From the NCBI RefSeq assembly GCF_001625305.1, contig NW_017802381.1, positions 153,425 through 217,424 of the forward strand: 64,000 bases of DNA, written 5' to 3'. Position 1 is the first letter of the stretch. Every line of letters starts with the position of its first letter. Positions 11,193 to 22,196 of the stretch are shown piece after piece. The stretch comes from Branchiostoma belcheri (taxonomy: Eukaryota > Chordata > Leptocardii > Amphioxiformes > Branchiostomatidae). Below the pieces are notes generated by a model. The model ran no database searches, was not told the origin of the DNA, and saw only the letters and a program-made list of their open reading frames with translations. The position numbers and the translations under genes are program-made.

Positions 11193-12054
11193 AACTCCGC
11201 CCAGACCTCCGCCTCGATGATTGTTGCTCTCTATGGTTCGACCGGGCGGGCCCTATTAAAGTGTTCGGCGCATTTCGTATAGAAGTAAAGAACAACAAAG
11301 CTACGTACTTGTGCATCAACATTATAACCCTTGTTACCGATAAAACCATTATTGAAATATTCACAAATCTTTATTGACCATTGCTTGCTTGATCACCAAC
11401 ACTCTCCGTGATCCAAAGCTGTACGTTTCGCCGCACTTGCCTTACCCTTCGATGCGGTGGTGACGTCTTGCAAATCGGCTGCAGCCAGCGATGAAAACTA
11501 GCCCCAACACGAAACGCTTCCCGCTACAATACTGTAGCCAGTTATCATGCAATCACGTATATAGTACACGGCCTAAATTTATTTTTAAACGATATTTTCT
11601 AGAACTAACTGTTTTTAAGACATACATGCTACATGCACAGAAGCACAAGGGGTGCGTACTTTCGGGAATTTACGGTAATCCCAAGACGGCGTTTCACTAT
11701 TATATCTCTAGGGGCGAAATTAGGGTGGTGTTAAAGATACCAGTGTACTTATACATTTCATTGTTATATTAACTGTATTAGTTGGATCACTAATTATAAA
11801 GATCTATGAAAAAACAAAAGACAGATAAAAAGGTGAATCCCTATCTAGCGATTCTAATTTTTCAAGGGCTAGAAACACAACATAAATTTACCTGGGTCTA
11901 ACTGATTTTGGACCCCTGACGGCTTTCCTCGTACTGTACAGAATTTCTGGATTCTTTCTGAATTATATGTGTACGTATTTGAAAAAAAAAACGATTTATA
12001 AAGAAGGGAACAGTTAAACACAAAATCGTCGCCTGTGTTTTTTTAAAAACATCA
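11193..12054. other. Non-coding region
   Basis: A 93-codon ORF at 11491-11772 (plus) has no recognisable features. The remainder is AT-rich with no gene or clear repeat. Confidence 0.25.
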
Positions 12055-12135
12055 TACTTGTTCGCAAATGTGATAGTTTCGTGTACTTTCCGAAAGTCAA
12101 AAACACATTAGTCCCTTGAAAGAAAGCTTTCTGTA
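12055..12135 (+). repeat. Fragment of the 4.9-5.5 kb tandem repeat family
   Basis: AAATGTGATA, TTAGTCCCTTGA and AAGCTTTCTGTAC occur here in the same order as at 4925-5000. The match stops abruptly where the adjoining minus-strand pseudogene starts to read, suggesting that an insertion or rearrangement created the boundary. Confidence 0.5.
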
Positions 12136-12139
12136 CGTG

Positions 12140-13950
12140 GTTATTGCCAAGAAAGGCTCAACCAAATGAACACCAAACATTGCACCAACTGCCAGGTGAA
12201 CCTTGAGGAATTCCACGCTTTCAAAAGCTCTTAAGATGCGGGCCAGGCTGTTGGTGACATGCTCGTACTTAGCAAAAGGAATGACCAGATGTAGGGATCA
12301 AGGTAAAGAATCACGGCACAAAGGTGCACAAAACGGTTGAACCGTTCCTTCCTAAATCCCGCTGCAAGGTTTTTCTTGGGGGACACATGGGAAACTGTGC
12401 GCTCTGGTTACATGCCTTATGGTTGAAATCAGGACTGAAAAGGTTGGTAATGCAATGAATGTACTGCTCCGTAATGCTAGTGTGTTGATTTGTTGCTGTC
12501 ACAAGGAACTTGCTGAGTATTTTTGTCTGAGCCGATACCTTGTTTGATTGATGCAAAGAGATTGATCAGTTCACGGTTGAACATCAGCACAGGATGAGTG
12601 TGACAAAGGAGGTGGTCTGGTATGTGGTCTGTGCCAAGCTCTAGAGCCACCATTTCTTTAATGCCGAAGTTGTGACTCATGTCACCAGTGAGCTTGAATG
12701 TGACCTTCTCCTGAATATCTTTGGCAGTGTACTTAACCATTTCTGACAACAGACAAAATATTCAGGACTGTTACTCTGAGCTGGGTAAGATTCTCTCTTG
12801 TCTCAGACGAAATGGGGAGAGTAGGGAAGGCACGATATTTGCCATCAATCGTGATGCCCTGGACGCTAAATGTCAAATGATCCGAATTCTTTCTTTTTGC
12901 TCCCATCATCATGATAAGTGATAACAACATCAGAACTTGCCATCATTAGCTCAACAATTTCTGCAAGAGGCCGTCAGAATAGCCTTTGCAGCCTGGCGTA
13001 TCTGCGAATCATGGGGCACAGTGTCCAGGTCAATTACGTCTCATTCTTCTGTGATACTTCCACTTTCGCCCAAAGAGAATATTGGCAGTCTCCACTATGC
13101 CTGCTACAGCCTGGTTGTGTGAGCAGTGGTAAACACCGATGGGTTTGTCTACCTGTAGAATTCAGGCTTGACTTTTCGAGCAGATACACGAAAATGCTGA
13201 TAGTACTGTGGCATAGCTTCTCTATTACTCTCTTTGTCTTCAGCATCTAAAGCAAGATGTACAGTTTTTCTCCGTTTGGACGGGAGTTCCTCTGTCGCAT
13301 TATCTTCCTCTGAAATGCTGTGAACAGATGCAGCAGTGGTTTTTGTAGTTGCCTCCCCTAACGCCTCTTCATATGATGACCCAGCCAATGCTCTATCAGT
13401 TCTCTTCCATTCCTCTTCCTTCTGCATGGCTTCTAGGACCTTCTCCCTAACATTCTTTCGCCCCATTGTTAACTCCCACTTCCTATCGACTTGTTCCTCG
13501 CAGTAACCATAGAATGCAATAACTGCCATTCATCCATTTTGACTCCAAAACGGGTTTCTTGGGACCGTCGTGCCAATTTATTTCAGTTTTTCATTACTAG
13601 CATTGAACTCATTCATGTAAGATTTGCATTTCTCACTTCGTTTGGACTTTGGCCGCTTGATATTGGTGAGAAAGCGGGTATAGAGGGCCCCAATCCTGCT
13701 TGCAATGTGCGGATCTTCAATGGTATATATGTTGCAGAACAACCAGTGGTCTCTCAAAGCCAAGGCAAGAATCTTTGCAGCCTGTGACCTTGTTCGCTGG
13801 ACTTTCCCAGCCCTCATGGGGCGATGAAGATAAACCATGCATTCTATGACATCCTTTTTACGTGGCAAAACACCATTCAGGAGGTCAGACGCTTCCAAAT
13901 AAATAACCACTTCAAGTTCCTTCTTAGCTTTTGATCTTGTACCATAGCTA
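12140..13950 (-). pseudogene. Decayed long ORF of an unnamed, probably repeat-associated protein family
   Basis: About 600 codons can be followed on the minus strand through at least three frames. From 5' to 3': a KAKKELEVVIYLEA helix and an RPKSKRSEKC basic patch (13950-13578); FGVKMDEWQ, then a charged region with a Ser/Glu stretch and SKRRK (13550-13149); DLDTVPHDSQIRQAAKAI (about 13040); a DGKYRAFPTLPI segment (about 12830); FKLTGDMSHNFGIKEMVALE and LLCHTHPVLMFNRELI (12749-12550); finally LARILRAFES and GAMFGVHLVEPF (about 12240-12140). The pattern resembles large uncharacterised proteins that are multicopy in cnidarian and lancelet gene sets. I give no function. Frameshifts and stops show that it is dead. 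Confidence 0.55.
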
Positions 13951-14599
13951 CAAGTAGCCGCTATAAATGCTAATGTTAGTAATGGACTGGTGAATGAAGA
14001 ATTTGTTATTGAAGCAAAGCAACATTATACTAGACATGTTGCAACATCTGACGTTCGTCTGTCAGTCAGTATGACGAGGACCACTCACTTATGAGCAGAC
14101 ATCACAGAACATGTCAAATATAGCTTTGATTCAATGATACAAGTTTACATTTAAATGTACATCCATTTGAATTGGTTACCATTACTTCAAATTGCGCAAA
14201 GACCCGAAGAAGGGAGACCAGGAAGATTTTACAAAATGCGAAAATAATATGATTTAAAAAACTGGCATTTTGGTGACCCCTTGACCTATCAAATTGACCT
14301 TGACATTGACTTTTCAAAATTCAAATAATTATTATAAAACAACATGTAACATATAAGATCATTAAATGCTGAATAATGAACGAACCATTCCATTGTGCTG
14401 AATCAAAAGCAAAGACGCTGTGAAATTTGGCAAAAACACACATTTTTAGGGTTAAAAAAGTAATTTTGAGGGCAGGGGGTGGAAGAAAATATACACACAA
14501 GTACACAGGAGTGCTTAAACATCTTGTAGCATTAGAAAATCAGGGCTATTGTGGTATTTAGTAATAACACCCCTCCCTAATATGGGGAAAACATGTTAA
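13951..14599. other. Non-coding spacer
   Basis: I see no gene. It includes a run of TTGACCT-type motifs near 14281-14305, often found in low-complexity spacer DNA, and no inverted repeat of note. Confidence 0.3.
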
Positions 14600-14833
14600 T
14601 ACAATCATCAAAAAAGCAAGCTCGCGCATCTTCTGGCTTAACTAAAATACTAAAACGCTTTGGTGTCTGCACCGAAGATCTTTGTGAAATCTATTTATTA
14701 TACCTCCTACCAGTTGTATAATATGCAGTCCATGTGTGGCATGCAGGTCTAACCACTCTAGAATCCCACCAACTTTAACGCATTCAGAAACGTGCCCTCA
14801 GAATCATTCTTAGAAATAAGTACACTTCCTATA
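14600..14833 (+). pseudogene. CR1-like RT C-terminal remnant, 5' part (split by the foldback element)
   Basis: With one or two frame changes the plus strand reads LKRFGVCTEDLCEIY, LLYLLPVV, YAVHVWHAGLTTLESHQL and RIQKRALRII, ending in NKYTSY. This is the usual CR1/L2-type sequence after the RT thumb (R.L.....L..IY...VRP..EY..PVWH....E...LE.IQKRALRII). Stops and frameshifts show it is dead. It stops exactly where the foldback element begins and resumes at 19099. Confidence 0.75.
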
Positions 14834-15112
14834 GGGCTTATTCACCACAGATTGTCACGTGACTCTCCCCCTGGTGTCCGCCATTTTGGGGTCCAGCGTA
14901 GTGCCTATCGCTATGCAATGCTATGCAAACTCTTAGCGATAGTTGGGTATTTTGGGGCCACAATCTGCGTTTTGGACACTCTTGTTGTTAGTAACATTGT
15001 CCTTGGGGTTGTTCTGGCTCCGTGTCCACTTCTCATGTTGTCAAGATTGGCTTTTTTCTTTTTTTGCTGATCAGAAATCGGTGTGTTAACCCTGGCGCGG
15101 CGTACGGGGCTG

Positions 15113-15132
15113 TACATGTAACGTTACATGTA
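15113..15132. repeat. 20-bp perfect palindrome inside the foldback element
   Basis: The half-site TACATGTAAC is followed at once by its reverse complement, centred at 15122/15123. It lies in the left single-copy flank, between the terminal repeat and the long arm. It could be a dimeric protein-binding site. That is inference. Confidence 0.7.
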
Positions 15133-15385
15133 GATGGCAACGTGGGTAGTCATGAACACGGTAATCTGGTGGAGCTACTGTCCCTTTACTCTGTGGTAAA
15201 TGTCCATGTTATGCCATGTAGAACAGGGCGCTGGCAACTTATAACACTCACCTTGTCCAGCCACAGTCGCGGCAGTGCGGACTGAGGATGGCGGCCGATG
15301 GCCCCACCTTTGCTTGTTGTTATCCAGACACAGTCCGGGGCTGTTCAAAAATAGCGATCTTTTGCGTGTCCCGACTACAACGTAC

Positions 15386-16150
15386 TTAAGAGCGAATGTC
15401 TGTAAGGATCAAACAATGGTGGCAGGGGTCAAAAAATCGATTTGGCTCAAACTTTGCACAGTGATAGTACTTGGCCCACAACCCCTCAAAATAGCTTTCT
15501 TTCCGGTCAGCACCGATCGTTGCCATGGTAACGGGCCAAACAAGTTTTGGGGCCATTTCCCCTGATTTAGACATGTGAAAAACATGAAATTTGGCATAGT
15601 TTAAGGCACGATTACGAGCAAGTGCTTTAATATTATGGAAAAACAAAGTATGGGCATAAAAGACCAACTAATCCGCTATTCTAGAATAGCTTTGGAATTT
15701 TCAAGAAGTTCGTTTAAAGGACCTGGGCAACCCTAACACAATACAGTGTTTGAGGCTTATGAAAAAGCGTTATTTCTACCCAACTTCGAAGTGCTGTAAG
15801 TCCAAAGATGGTGATTTTTTTTGCTTCAAATTTGAATCATAGATACATAAACATATGTGCTATAAAATGCATGGTTGCAAACTTTGGGCACTTCTTTGGT
15901 TGTCACGTGGTTGTCCTTAAAAGTAGGTCAAATTTTGAATTTGAGGGAAAATATGATTTTCAGCCATGTTCAGGATACTATATCTACAAAAGAAAGAAAG
16001 CAATCTGGTAAAGTCTTTTGCCCAAAGTAACACTATGTCTTGTCTATTAAATGAATACTTGTGGAGGTTGGGGTCTTGTGTCGTTGGTGTGCACTTGTCC
16101 CTCAAAGTAGGCCATGTTTTGGACATGTACAGAAATTGACATATACGGCT
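15386..16150. repeat. Left long arm of the foldback inverted repeat
   Basis: This pairs with 17935-18699 (coordinate sums stay at about 34085 across the arm). Both arms hold the same 93-codon ORF in opposite strands: 15386-15667 minus and 18418-18699 plus, with one residue different. That identity shows a recent or homogenised inverted repeat rather than a gene. Confidence 0.85.
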
Positions 16151-17100
16151 ATGTTTGAAGCTCTAGAAAGAACAAAGTTAGATGCTATTTGAATCCAATC
16201 TTTGCGGGGAAGTACATTTATTTATAGTGTATCAAATGAATCCTTGGGGAAGTTAGGGTCTTGTGTCGTTGGTGTGCAATGGTCCCTAAAAGTAGGCCAT
16301 ATTTTGGACATGTACAGAAATTGACATATACGGCTATGTTTGAAACTCCAGAAATAACAAAATGGTATGTCATTTGAATTCAATCTTTGCGGGGAAGTAC
16401 ATATATGTATTGTGTATCGAATGAATACTTAGGGAAGTTGGGGTCTTGTGTCGTTGGTGTGCACTTGTCCCTAAATGTAGGCCATATTTTGGACATGTAC
16501 AGAAATTGACATAAACATGTACGGCTATGTTTGAAGGTCTAGAAATAACAAAGTTAGATGCTTTTTGAATTCAATATTTGCGGGGAAGTACATATATTTA
16601 TAGTATATCAAATGAATACTTGTGGAGGTTGGGGTCTTGTGTCGTTGGTGTGCACTTGTCCCTCAAAGTAGGCCATATTTTGGACATGTACAGAAATTGA
16701 CATATACGGCTATGTTTGAAGCTCTAGAAAGAACAATTACAAAGTTAGATGCTATTTGAATTCAATCTTTGTGGGGAAGTACATATATGTATTGTGTATC
16801 AAATGAATACTTATAGAGGTTGGGGTCTTGTGTCGTTGGTGTGTACTTTTCCCTAAAAGTAGGCCATATTTTGGACATACATACAGAAATTAACAAAACG
16901 GCTAAGTTTGAAGGTATAGAAATGACGAAGTAGGATGTCATTTTAATTCAATCTTTTAAGAGGAGTACATATATGTATTGTGTATCAAATAAGGGCTTGT
17001 GGAGGTTGGGGTCTTGTGTCGTTGTTGTATACTTGTCATTAAAAGTAGGCACTATTTTAAACATTTACAGAAATAGGCATATACGACATGAACCAAAAAG
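16040..17100 (+). repeat. Tandem array of about six 187-bp units in the left arm
   Basis: TCGTTGGTGTGCA or a close variant starts at 16081, 16266, 16451, 16642, 16833 and 17020, giving a period of 185-191 bp. Each unit also has GGTTGGGGTCTTGTG, TTTTGGACATGTACAGAAA and GGGGAAGTACATATAT motifs. The innermost unit is the most diverged. Confidence 0.85.
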
Positions 17101-17427
17101 GAAGCCCTCAAAATCACCCATGTGATAGCCAATACTATAATAAACACATGGTAGAAGGATGGGTCTAAAAATAAATTCACTTTGGTATTCTCATCAGCTC
17201 AAAAACATCCCAAAATCCAAAATTGGGGACAAGTGCAGAAAATGACCTACTTCGAGGTTGCCCAAAGACTGAAATCTGCCTGTACATCAACTTCACACTT
17301 ACTTCGTACAAGTTAAGGCATTGGTCTAATATCCTGAAGTATTTGTCGTTACGTTAAAGCAGTTGGCGGTGACCGCGTCCTAAACTTTGCCAATTTCCGT
17401 GTTGTAGAGACGCAAAAATCTGTCAAA

Positions 17428-17600
17428 ATGGCCCCAAAACTTGAATGGGCTGTTGCCATGGCAACAATGGGTTTTGAGCGGAAAGAAAGCTATTTTAAGG
17501 GGTTGTGGGCGAAGTACTATCACTGTGTAAAATATGAGCAAAATCGATTTTTGACCCCGCTCACTATTGTATGATCAATACAGACATTTGCTCTGAAAAA
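17428..17600 (+). repeat. Extra internal copy of the right-arm end
   Basis: The stretch containing GCCATGGCAAC, GGAAAGAAAGCTATTTTA and AAGTACTATCACTGTG repeats 18523-18700 in the same orientation, with more divergence. The centre of the element therefore carries an older arm end, which suggests stepwise growth of the inverted repeat. Confidence 0.6.
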
Positions 17601-17934
17601 ATGGCCTACTTTTAGGGACAAGTATACAACAACGACACAAGACCCCAACCTCCACAAGCCCTTATTTAATACACAATACATATATGTACTCCTCTTAAAA
17701 GATTGAATTAAAATGGCATCCTACTTCGTCATTTCTAGACCTGCAAACATAGCCGTATATGCTAATTTCTATACATGTCCAAAATAGACTAGTACTTTTA
17801 GGGACAAGTGCACACCAACGACACAAGAACCCAACCTCCACAAGTATTCATTTGATACACAATACATATATGTACTTCCCTGCAAAGATTGGATTTAAAT
17901 GACATCCTACTTTGCTATTTCTAGAGTTTCAAAC
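17590..17934 (-). repeat. Inverted tandem units in the right arm
   Basis: CAACGACACAAGA, the reverse complement of the left-arm motif, occurs near 17629, 17816 and 17999. The spacing is about the same 187 bp as in the left arm, but with only three units. Unequal copy number on the two arms fits slippage or unequal exchange within the arrays. Confidence 0.8.
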
Positions 17935-18699
17935 ATAGCCGTATATGTCAATTTATACATGTCCAAAATATGGCCTACTTTTAGGGACAAGTGCACACCA
18001 ACGACACAAGACCCCAACCTCCACAAGTATTCATTTAATAGACAAGACATAGTGCTACTTTGGGCAAAAGACTTTACCAGATTGCTTTCTTTCTTTTGTA
18101 GATATAGTATCCTGAACATGGCTGAAAATCATATTTTCCCCCAAATTCAAAATTTGACCTACTTCTAAGGACAACCACGTGACAACCAAAGAAGTGCCCA
18201 AAGTTTGCAACCATGCATTTTATAGCACATATGTTTATGTATCTATGATTCAAAATTGAAGCAAAAAAAATCACCATCTTTGGACTTACAGCACTTCGAA
18301 GTTGGGTAGAAATAACGCTTTTTCATAAGCCTCAAACACTGTATTGTGTTAGGGTTGCCCAGGTCCTTTAAACGAACTTCTTGAAAATTCCAAAGCTATT
18401 CTAGAATAGCGGATTAGTTGGTCTTTTATGCCCATACTTTGTTTTTCCATAATATTAAAGCACTTGCTCGTAATCGTGCCTTAAACTATGCCAAATTTCA
18501 TGTTTTTCACATGTCTAAATCAGGGGAAATGGCCCCGAAACTTGTTTGGCCCGTTACCATGGCAACGATCGGTGCTGACCGGAAAGAAAGCTATTTTGAG
18601 GGGTTGTGGGCCAAGTACTATCACTGTGCAAAGTTTGAGCCAAATCGATTTTTTGACCCCTGCCACCATTGTTTGGTCCTTACAGACATTCGCTCTTAA
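17935..18699. repeat. Right long arm of the foldback inverted repeat
   Basis: Reverse-complement partner of 15386-16150. The outer boundary is sharp at TTAAGAGCG on the left and its complement at 18691-18699. The sequence beyond it on the two sides is unrelated until the terminal repeats. Confidence 0.85.
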
Positions 18700-19098
18700 T
18701 TGTCACCACGCAACTGTCCCACAACACTTTCTACACATCCTGATACAACGCTTCCAGACTCTTAAAGGGTTTGAACCGATCCTGTGTGTAAAAACTTTTG
18801 CCCAGTACCAAATACGAAGCTAAGTCACGTCAATGGACTCCGCTGGCGGTAGACGCCGTCTCGATCAGACTGATCAAAACTCAACAGAAACGGGTCAACC
18901 CCAACAGATTTTATTTTGTTTCGGTAACGAGAGGTATGAGTGGTGGTTAACTCTTTGTGTAATAGGACAAAGGACAGTTTACCTAACGTTTGTCGGCCAT
19001 TTCAACGCTTGGAAACTCGCTGTAGAGATGCACCCCAAAATGGCGTCGCACGGGACATGAGGGGTCGTGACGTCATGATGACGTGTGGTGAATAAGCT

Positions 19099-19200
19099 CT
19101 ATATATCTCTGCGCCCTAAACGCCAGAAGAGAATCATTGTGTCGTAAGTTTGCAAAATCTGTTAAATTCACGTTTCGACCCTGGCTACCCCTCCACCCGC
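19099..19200 (+). pseudogene. CR1-like RT C-terminal remnant, 3' part
   Basis: After the foldback element one frame reads LNARRESLCRKFAKSVKF, the motif that normally follows the ALRII..YTSY region in CR1-type RTs. This continuity across 4.3 kb shows that the RT remnant was already present when the foldback element inserted. Confidence 0.7.
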
Positions 19201-19640
19201 AATGAAGTATACAATAGGGACTTAAAGTGGGGGGGGGGTCCGTGTAATCACCCGACTAGCAATTGTATATATTCTTGTTACTTAGGTTGGTTAATATGTT
19301 TGTACATATTGATGATATTTTGTACAATTGTGTGTTCCCTAAAACTACGTAATTCAGCCTTTTCTACATGGTATAATTAGGATGCAATGCTGTTTTAGTT
19401 TTATGTCAATTTGCAAATAAGCCATTAATACGAGGTAACATGAACGATCTTTGCGAGCGGCTAAGATATCATGTTTGCACGCGTGCTGTGCTACTTGGAT
19501 ATGGGGACGTGGATTTAAATAACAGTGTAAACAAGAATTCTGACCTTCAAGGTCACTCACGATAACGACAGTAGCTTCATTACATGTTATATATCCACAT
19601 TAAAATCACAGCATAGATGTAATGTCTCGGAAATGGTTAA
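19201..19640. other. Non-coding spacer, possible CR1 3' UTR
   Basis: Contains a G run at about 19227-19237 and no supported gene. It may include the 3' UTR of the CR1-like remnant, but no terminal simple repeat was recognised. Confidence 0.3.
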
Positions 19641-19817
19641 CCCTCAAACACCCGAACGAGGTCCATTTGGACCCCAGGCGTATATTTTTATGTGCTATTT
19701 GGATTTTTTTTCCTCCCGTGACTTTGTCAGTAAACCTCTTCTACAAGTTCTCCTAAATTTTTTTGGAGATCGGCACAAATTTGTTAAAATAATAACGGAA
19801 GTCTGATGTAAGACCGT

Positions 19818-19839
19818 CTGGGGTCCAAACGGACCCCAG
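19818..19839. repeat. GGGGTCC palindrome, left subterminal region
   Basis: CTGGGGTCC at 19818-19826 and its reverse complement at 19831-19839 are separated by AAAC. It belongs to a set of six such sites inside the nested TTAA elements. Confidence 0.75.
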
Positions 19840-20890
19840 CCATGTATTTGCACTTTCCTACACACGAAATTGTTTGGATGTCCTCAATATGTCTTCAAGG
19901 AAGCGTTATTGTTTTAATATTATGCAGTTTGCCAAGTAACCTCCACCTCAGGAATGATTTCATCAGGTTTTCAGAGGTTTGACAATTTGACAATTATATG
20001 AGGTCACAGGTCAACCCAATGTTCATGCCTGCAGGCCTCATCCTATTTTGCATAAATTATAATCATAAGCTGAAATTTTTAAACACCCTTAACCCTTAAC
20101 AGTACACCTTCCCGGACTGATTAATCTGTACACCTGGGGTCCACGCGGTCCCCAGAGCAGTTTTTTGCTGATTTTTAGAAATTATCAACATGCTACCAGC
20201 TCAATTGTTTTGCAAACTGATGTGGGAACCTCTGTGTCCACATTACATACAAAAATCATACATTTTGAACTTTTTCTATTTTTGATATTTTCTATATTTG
20301 GTGAAGAAAAGAAGACAAGAAGAAATACCCGATTTTTAAACCCATTTCAGACTGAGGGGGCTTTTGAGGCACAACTTTGATCTCAGATAGCGGCTAAACG
20401 GCTTGCGCTAGAAGTATCAAATTTGGAGACCTTTTCAAAAATGTCTCTGGAAAAAAGATCATTTTAGTTTAATACTAGTAAGTTGATGTTTTTTGTGTTG
20501 CCATGGCAACGGGTTTCTAGCAGGCAGTTTTTAAAAAATAGAATTAATTTTGGTTTAAACATAAAAAATTTTTGAGTTTTATATTAAATTACACTTCTTT
20601 TCCAACATTAATAACATCTTACATAATAAAATATAAGTTAAATCATTTAATATGCATAGAATATGCTAATTTGATAACGTCATTGGTCAAAATCCAATAT
20701 GGCGGACTATATTATTAGCTCCGACGTCAGATGACGTCACAATTACACCAAAGTTATCAAAATTTAATTCTATTACTACACCATTCTCTGAAAACTTGGT
20801 AGACATACGATGAGTGCATAAAAACTTATAAAAACGGAAATAAGGTAATGTATAAGACCGCCAGTGTATCCATTATGATCGAAAGCCGGC

Positions 20891-20910
20891 TGGGGTCCGC
20901 GCGGACCCCA
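20891..20910. repeat. Perfect 20-bp GGGGTCC palindrome
   Basis: The half-site TGGGGTCCGC is followed directly by its reverse complement. The same core recurs at 21057-21078. Confidence 0.8.
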
Positions 20911-21056
20911 AAAGGAAATCAGATATAATTTTTTTTATAAATGGTAGAAACGGAGTTTTCTGCATTGTATTGAGAGACAACTTTGTTGGTGACAATTACC
21001 TGAAATTTCAGAAAAAAATCTTTAGAAACAAAAAAGATATTACAGAATATATAGTG

Positions 21057-21078
21057 CTGGGGTCCGCGCGGACCCCAG
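21057..21078. repeat. Perfect 22-bp GGGGTCC palindrome abutting the right TIR
   Basis: The half-site CTGGGGTCCGC is followed by its exact reverse complement and overlaps the start of the right TIR of the inner element by two bases. This position suits a transposase recognition site. That function is inference. Confidence 0.8.
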
Positions 21079-21248
21079 GTGTACTGTTTAGGGTTAATCA
21101 TGCTGAAATAAACGTCTAAATATGTGGGCAAAAGTCACTGAAAGGATGAAAAAAAAGGAATATAAATTTAAAAGAAACCAAATGGGGTCCATTTGGACCC
21201 CGTTCGGGCATTAACGTCACAAAAAAAGCTTGGGTGTTTGAGGGTTTA

Positions 21249-22196
21249 TATTTGTAGAAAGGTGTTTTTATCTGTTCAATGATTTTCATGTAAAAAAGGC
21301 CAGGAAATCATTATCTCTTTTTTTTTTCAATTGTGCATCTAACCATGGAACGTGAATAGACCAGACAGTTAAACGCCTTACAGGTACATGAACGTTGGAC
21401 ATGTACACATATACTTTACATCACATTTACCTTTGTGCTAAATCCCACGTGAAGTGTCTGAGAAGTGTCGACGTGTAAAGTGATCCGTAACCCTACTCTG
21501 TTTGTTGTGATACGCAAGTGCCACGTCGCGATGTACTCGTGCACGTAGCAACACACCGTGACCAAACATTTTGTTATGTACGTTACTGCTACGTGAATAC
21601 GGTCAGGTAATGTAAACATTGGTAATTAGATCTGGTCGTAGTTTTTATGCCGAATCTCGTAATAATACAATAAAACGCTCGACGAAAAGGGAGCAATTAA
21701 ATGGGCTGTTACGCCGAATCCTAAAACTATATGGTGTTTTTTGTGCGTTAACGCCGTCAGATAAAGCAAAAGAATTAAAATCAAGTAATCATAAAAATAC
21801 TATTAAGTGTACATGATCTCATTGTCTTTTATTTTAGACATTTAGATAAACACCCGAAATCAGACAGAAGCTAGAACCTAGTAAAAAGGGAACAGGGTAC
21901 CATCATGGATCGTACAATACACTATCCGCACCATGGATGCCATAGCATGAAAACAATGCCATACTGGAAACACTTTCTGTAATGCAAATGGAAGAAACAT
22001 AACTACCTTTACTGGGATGGTAACACTGTAAAATAGAAATAGGATAAAACTCTAGGTACCGGTGGCAGGGAAGAACTATCAACGATAATATTGAATACTG
22101 TGTGGAAGAGCAGGATATAGACAGGGAAACACGTTAGCACAATACATGCTATAAGTACCACGGGCAAAGAAATACCTCCAGGTTTTAGAATATGAA
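21249..22196. other. Non-coding spacer
   Basis: A 65-codon plus ORF (21619-21816) and a 67-codon minus ORF (21416-21619) lie here without recognisable features. No repeat was linked to other parts of the window. Confidence 0.25.

Larger units (their letters stand above)
14834..19098. mobile_element. Foldback-type transposon, 4.27 kb, nested in a CR1-like remnant
   Basis: Terminal inverted repeats start with GGGCTTATTCACCACA on the left and, read inward from the right, AGCTTATTCACCACA. Related subterminal CGCCATTTTGGGGT motifs follow on both sides. The element is flanked by CTATA (14829-14833 and 19099-19103) as a candidate 5-bp target duplication, and it splits an RT reading frame that resumes on the other side. 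Inside, long inverted arms (15386-16150 and 17935-18699) are nearly identical. Inward of these lie tandem units of about 187 bp on both arms, then a unique-looking centre at about 17100-17430. Long inverted repeats built of tandem units are the hallmark of Drosophila FB-type foldback elements. No transposase was found, so it is non-autonomous. Confidence 0.8.
20093..21093. mobile_element. TTAA-type (piggyBac-like) non-autonomous element, inner, nested
   Basis: CCCTTAACAGTACACCT (20093-20109) and, inverted at 21077-21093, the same sequence with one difference form 17-bp TIRs. Intact TTAA lies on both outer sides (20089-20092 and 21094-21097). GGGGTCC palindromes follow at both ends: an imperfect one near 20134-20155 and perfect ones at 20891-20910 and 21057-21078. 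The interior from about 20375 to 20715 is related to 53250-53610, including a GCCATGGCAACGGGTTTCT-like segment and AATATGGCGGAC. No transposase ORF was seen. Confidence 0.8.
19641..21244. mobile_element. TTAA-type (piggyBac-like) non-autonomous element, outer
   Basis: The left end CCCTCAAACACCC (19641-19653) has an exact reverse complement at 21232-21244. The flanks are TTAA (19637-19640) and TTTA (21245-21248), a TTAA duplication with one change. Close to both ends lie GGTCC palindromes: GGTCCATTTGGACC at 19660-19673 and an 8-bp-arm version at 21184-21201. The only ORFs are short with no domain, so no transposase is present. TTAA target and CCC-start termini are known for piggyBac. Class assignment is inference. 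About 1.0 kb of it is a second nested element. Confidence 0.75.

Noticed and set aside
15386-15667. 93-codon ORF conserved with 18418-18699
   Set aside because: The conservation comes from the inverted arms of the foldback element, not from protein selection; the codons show no domain.
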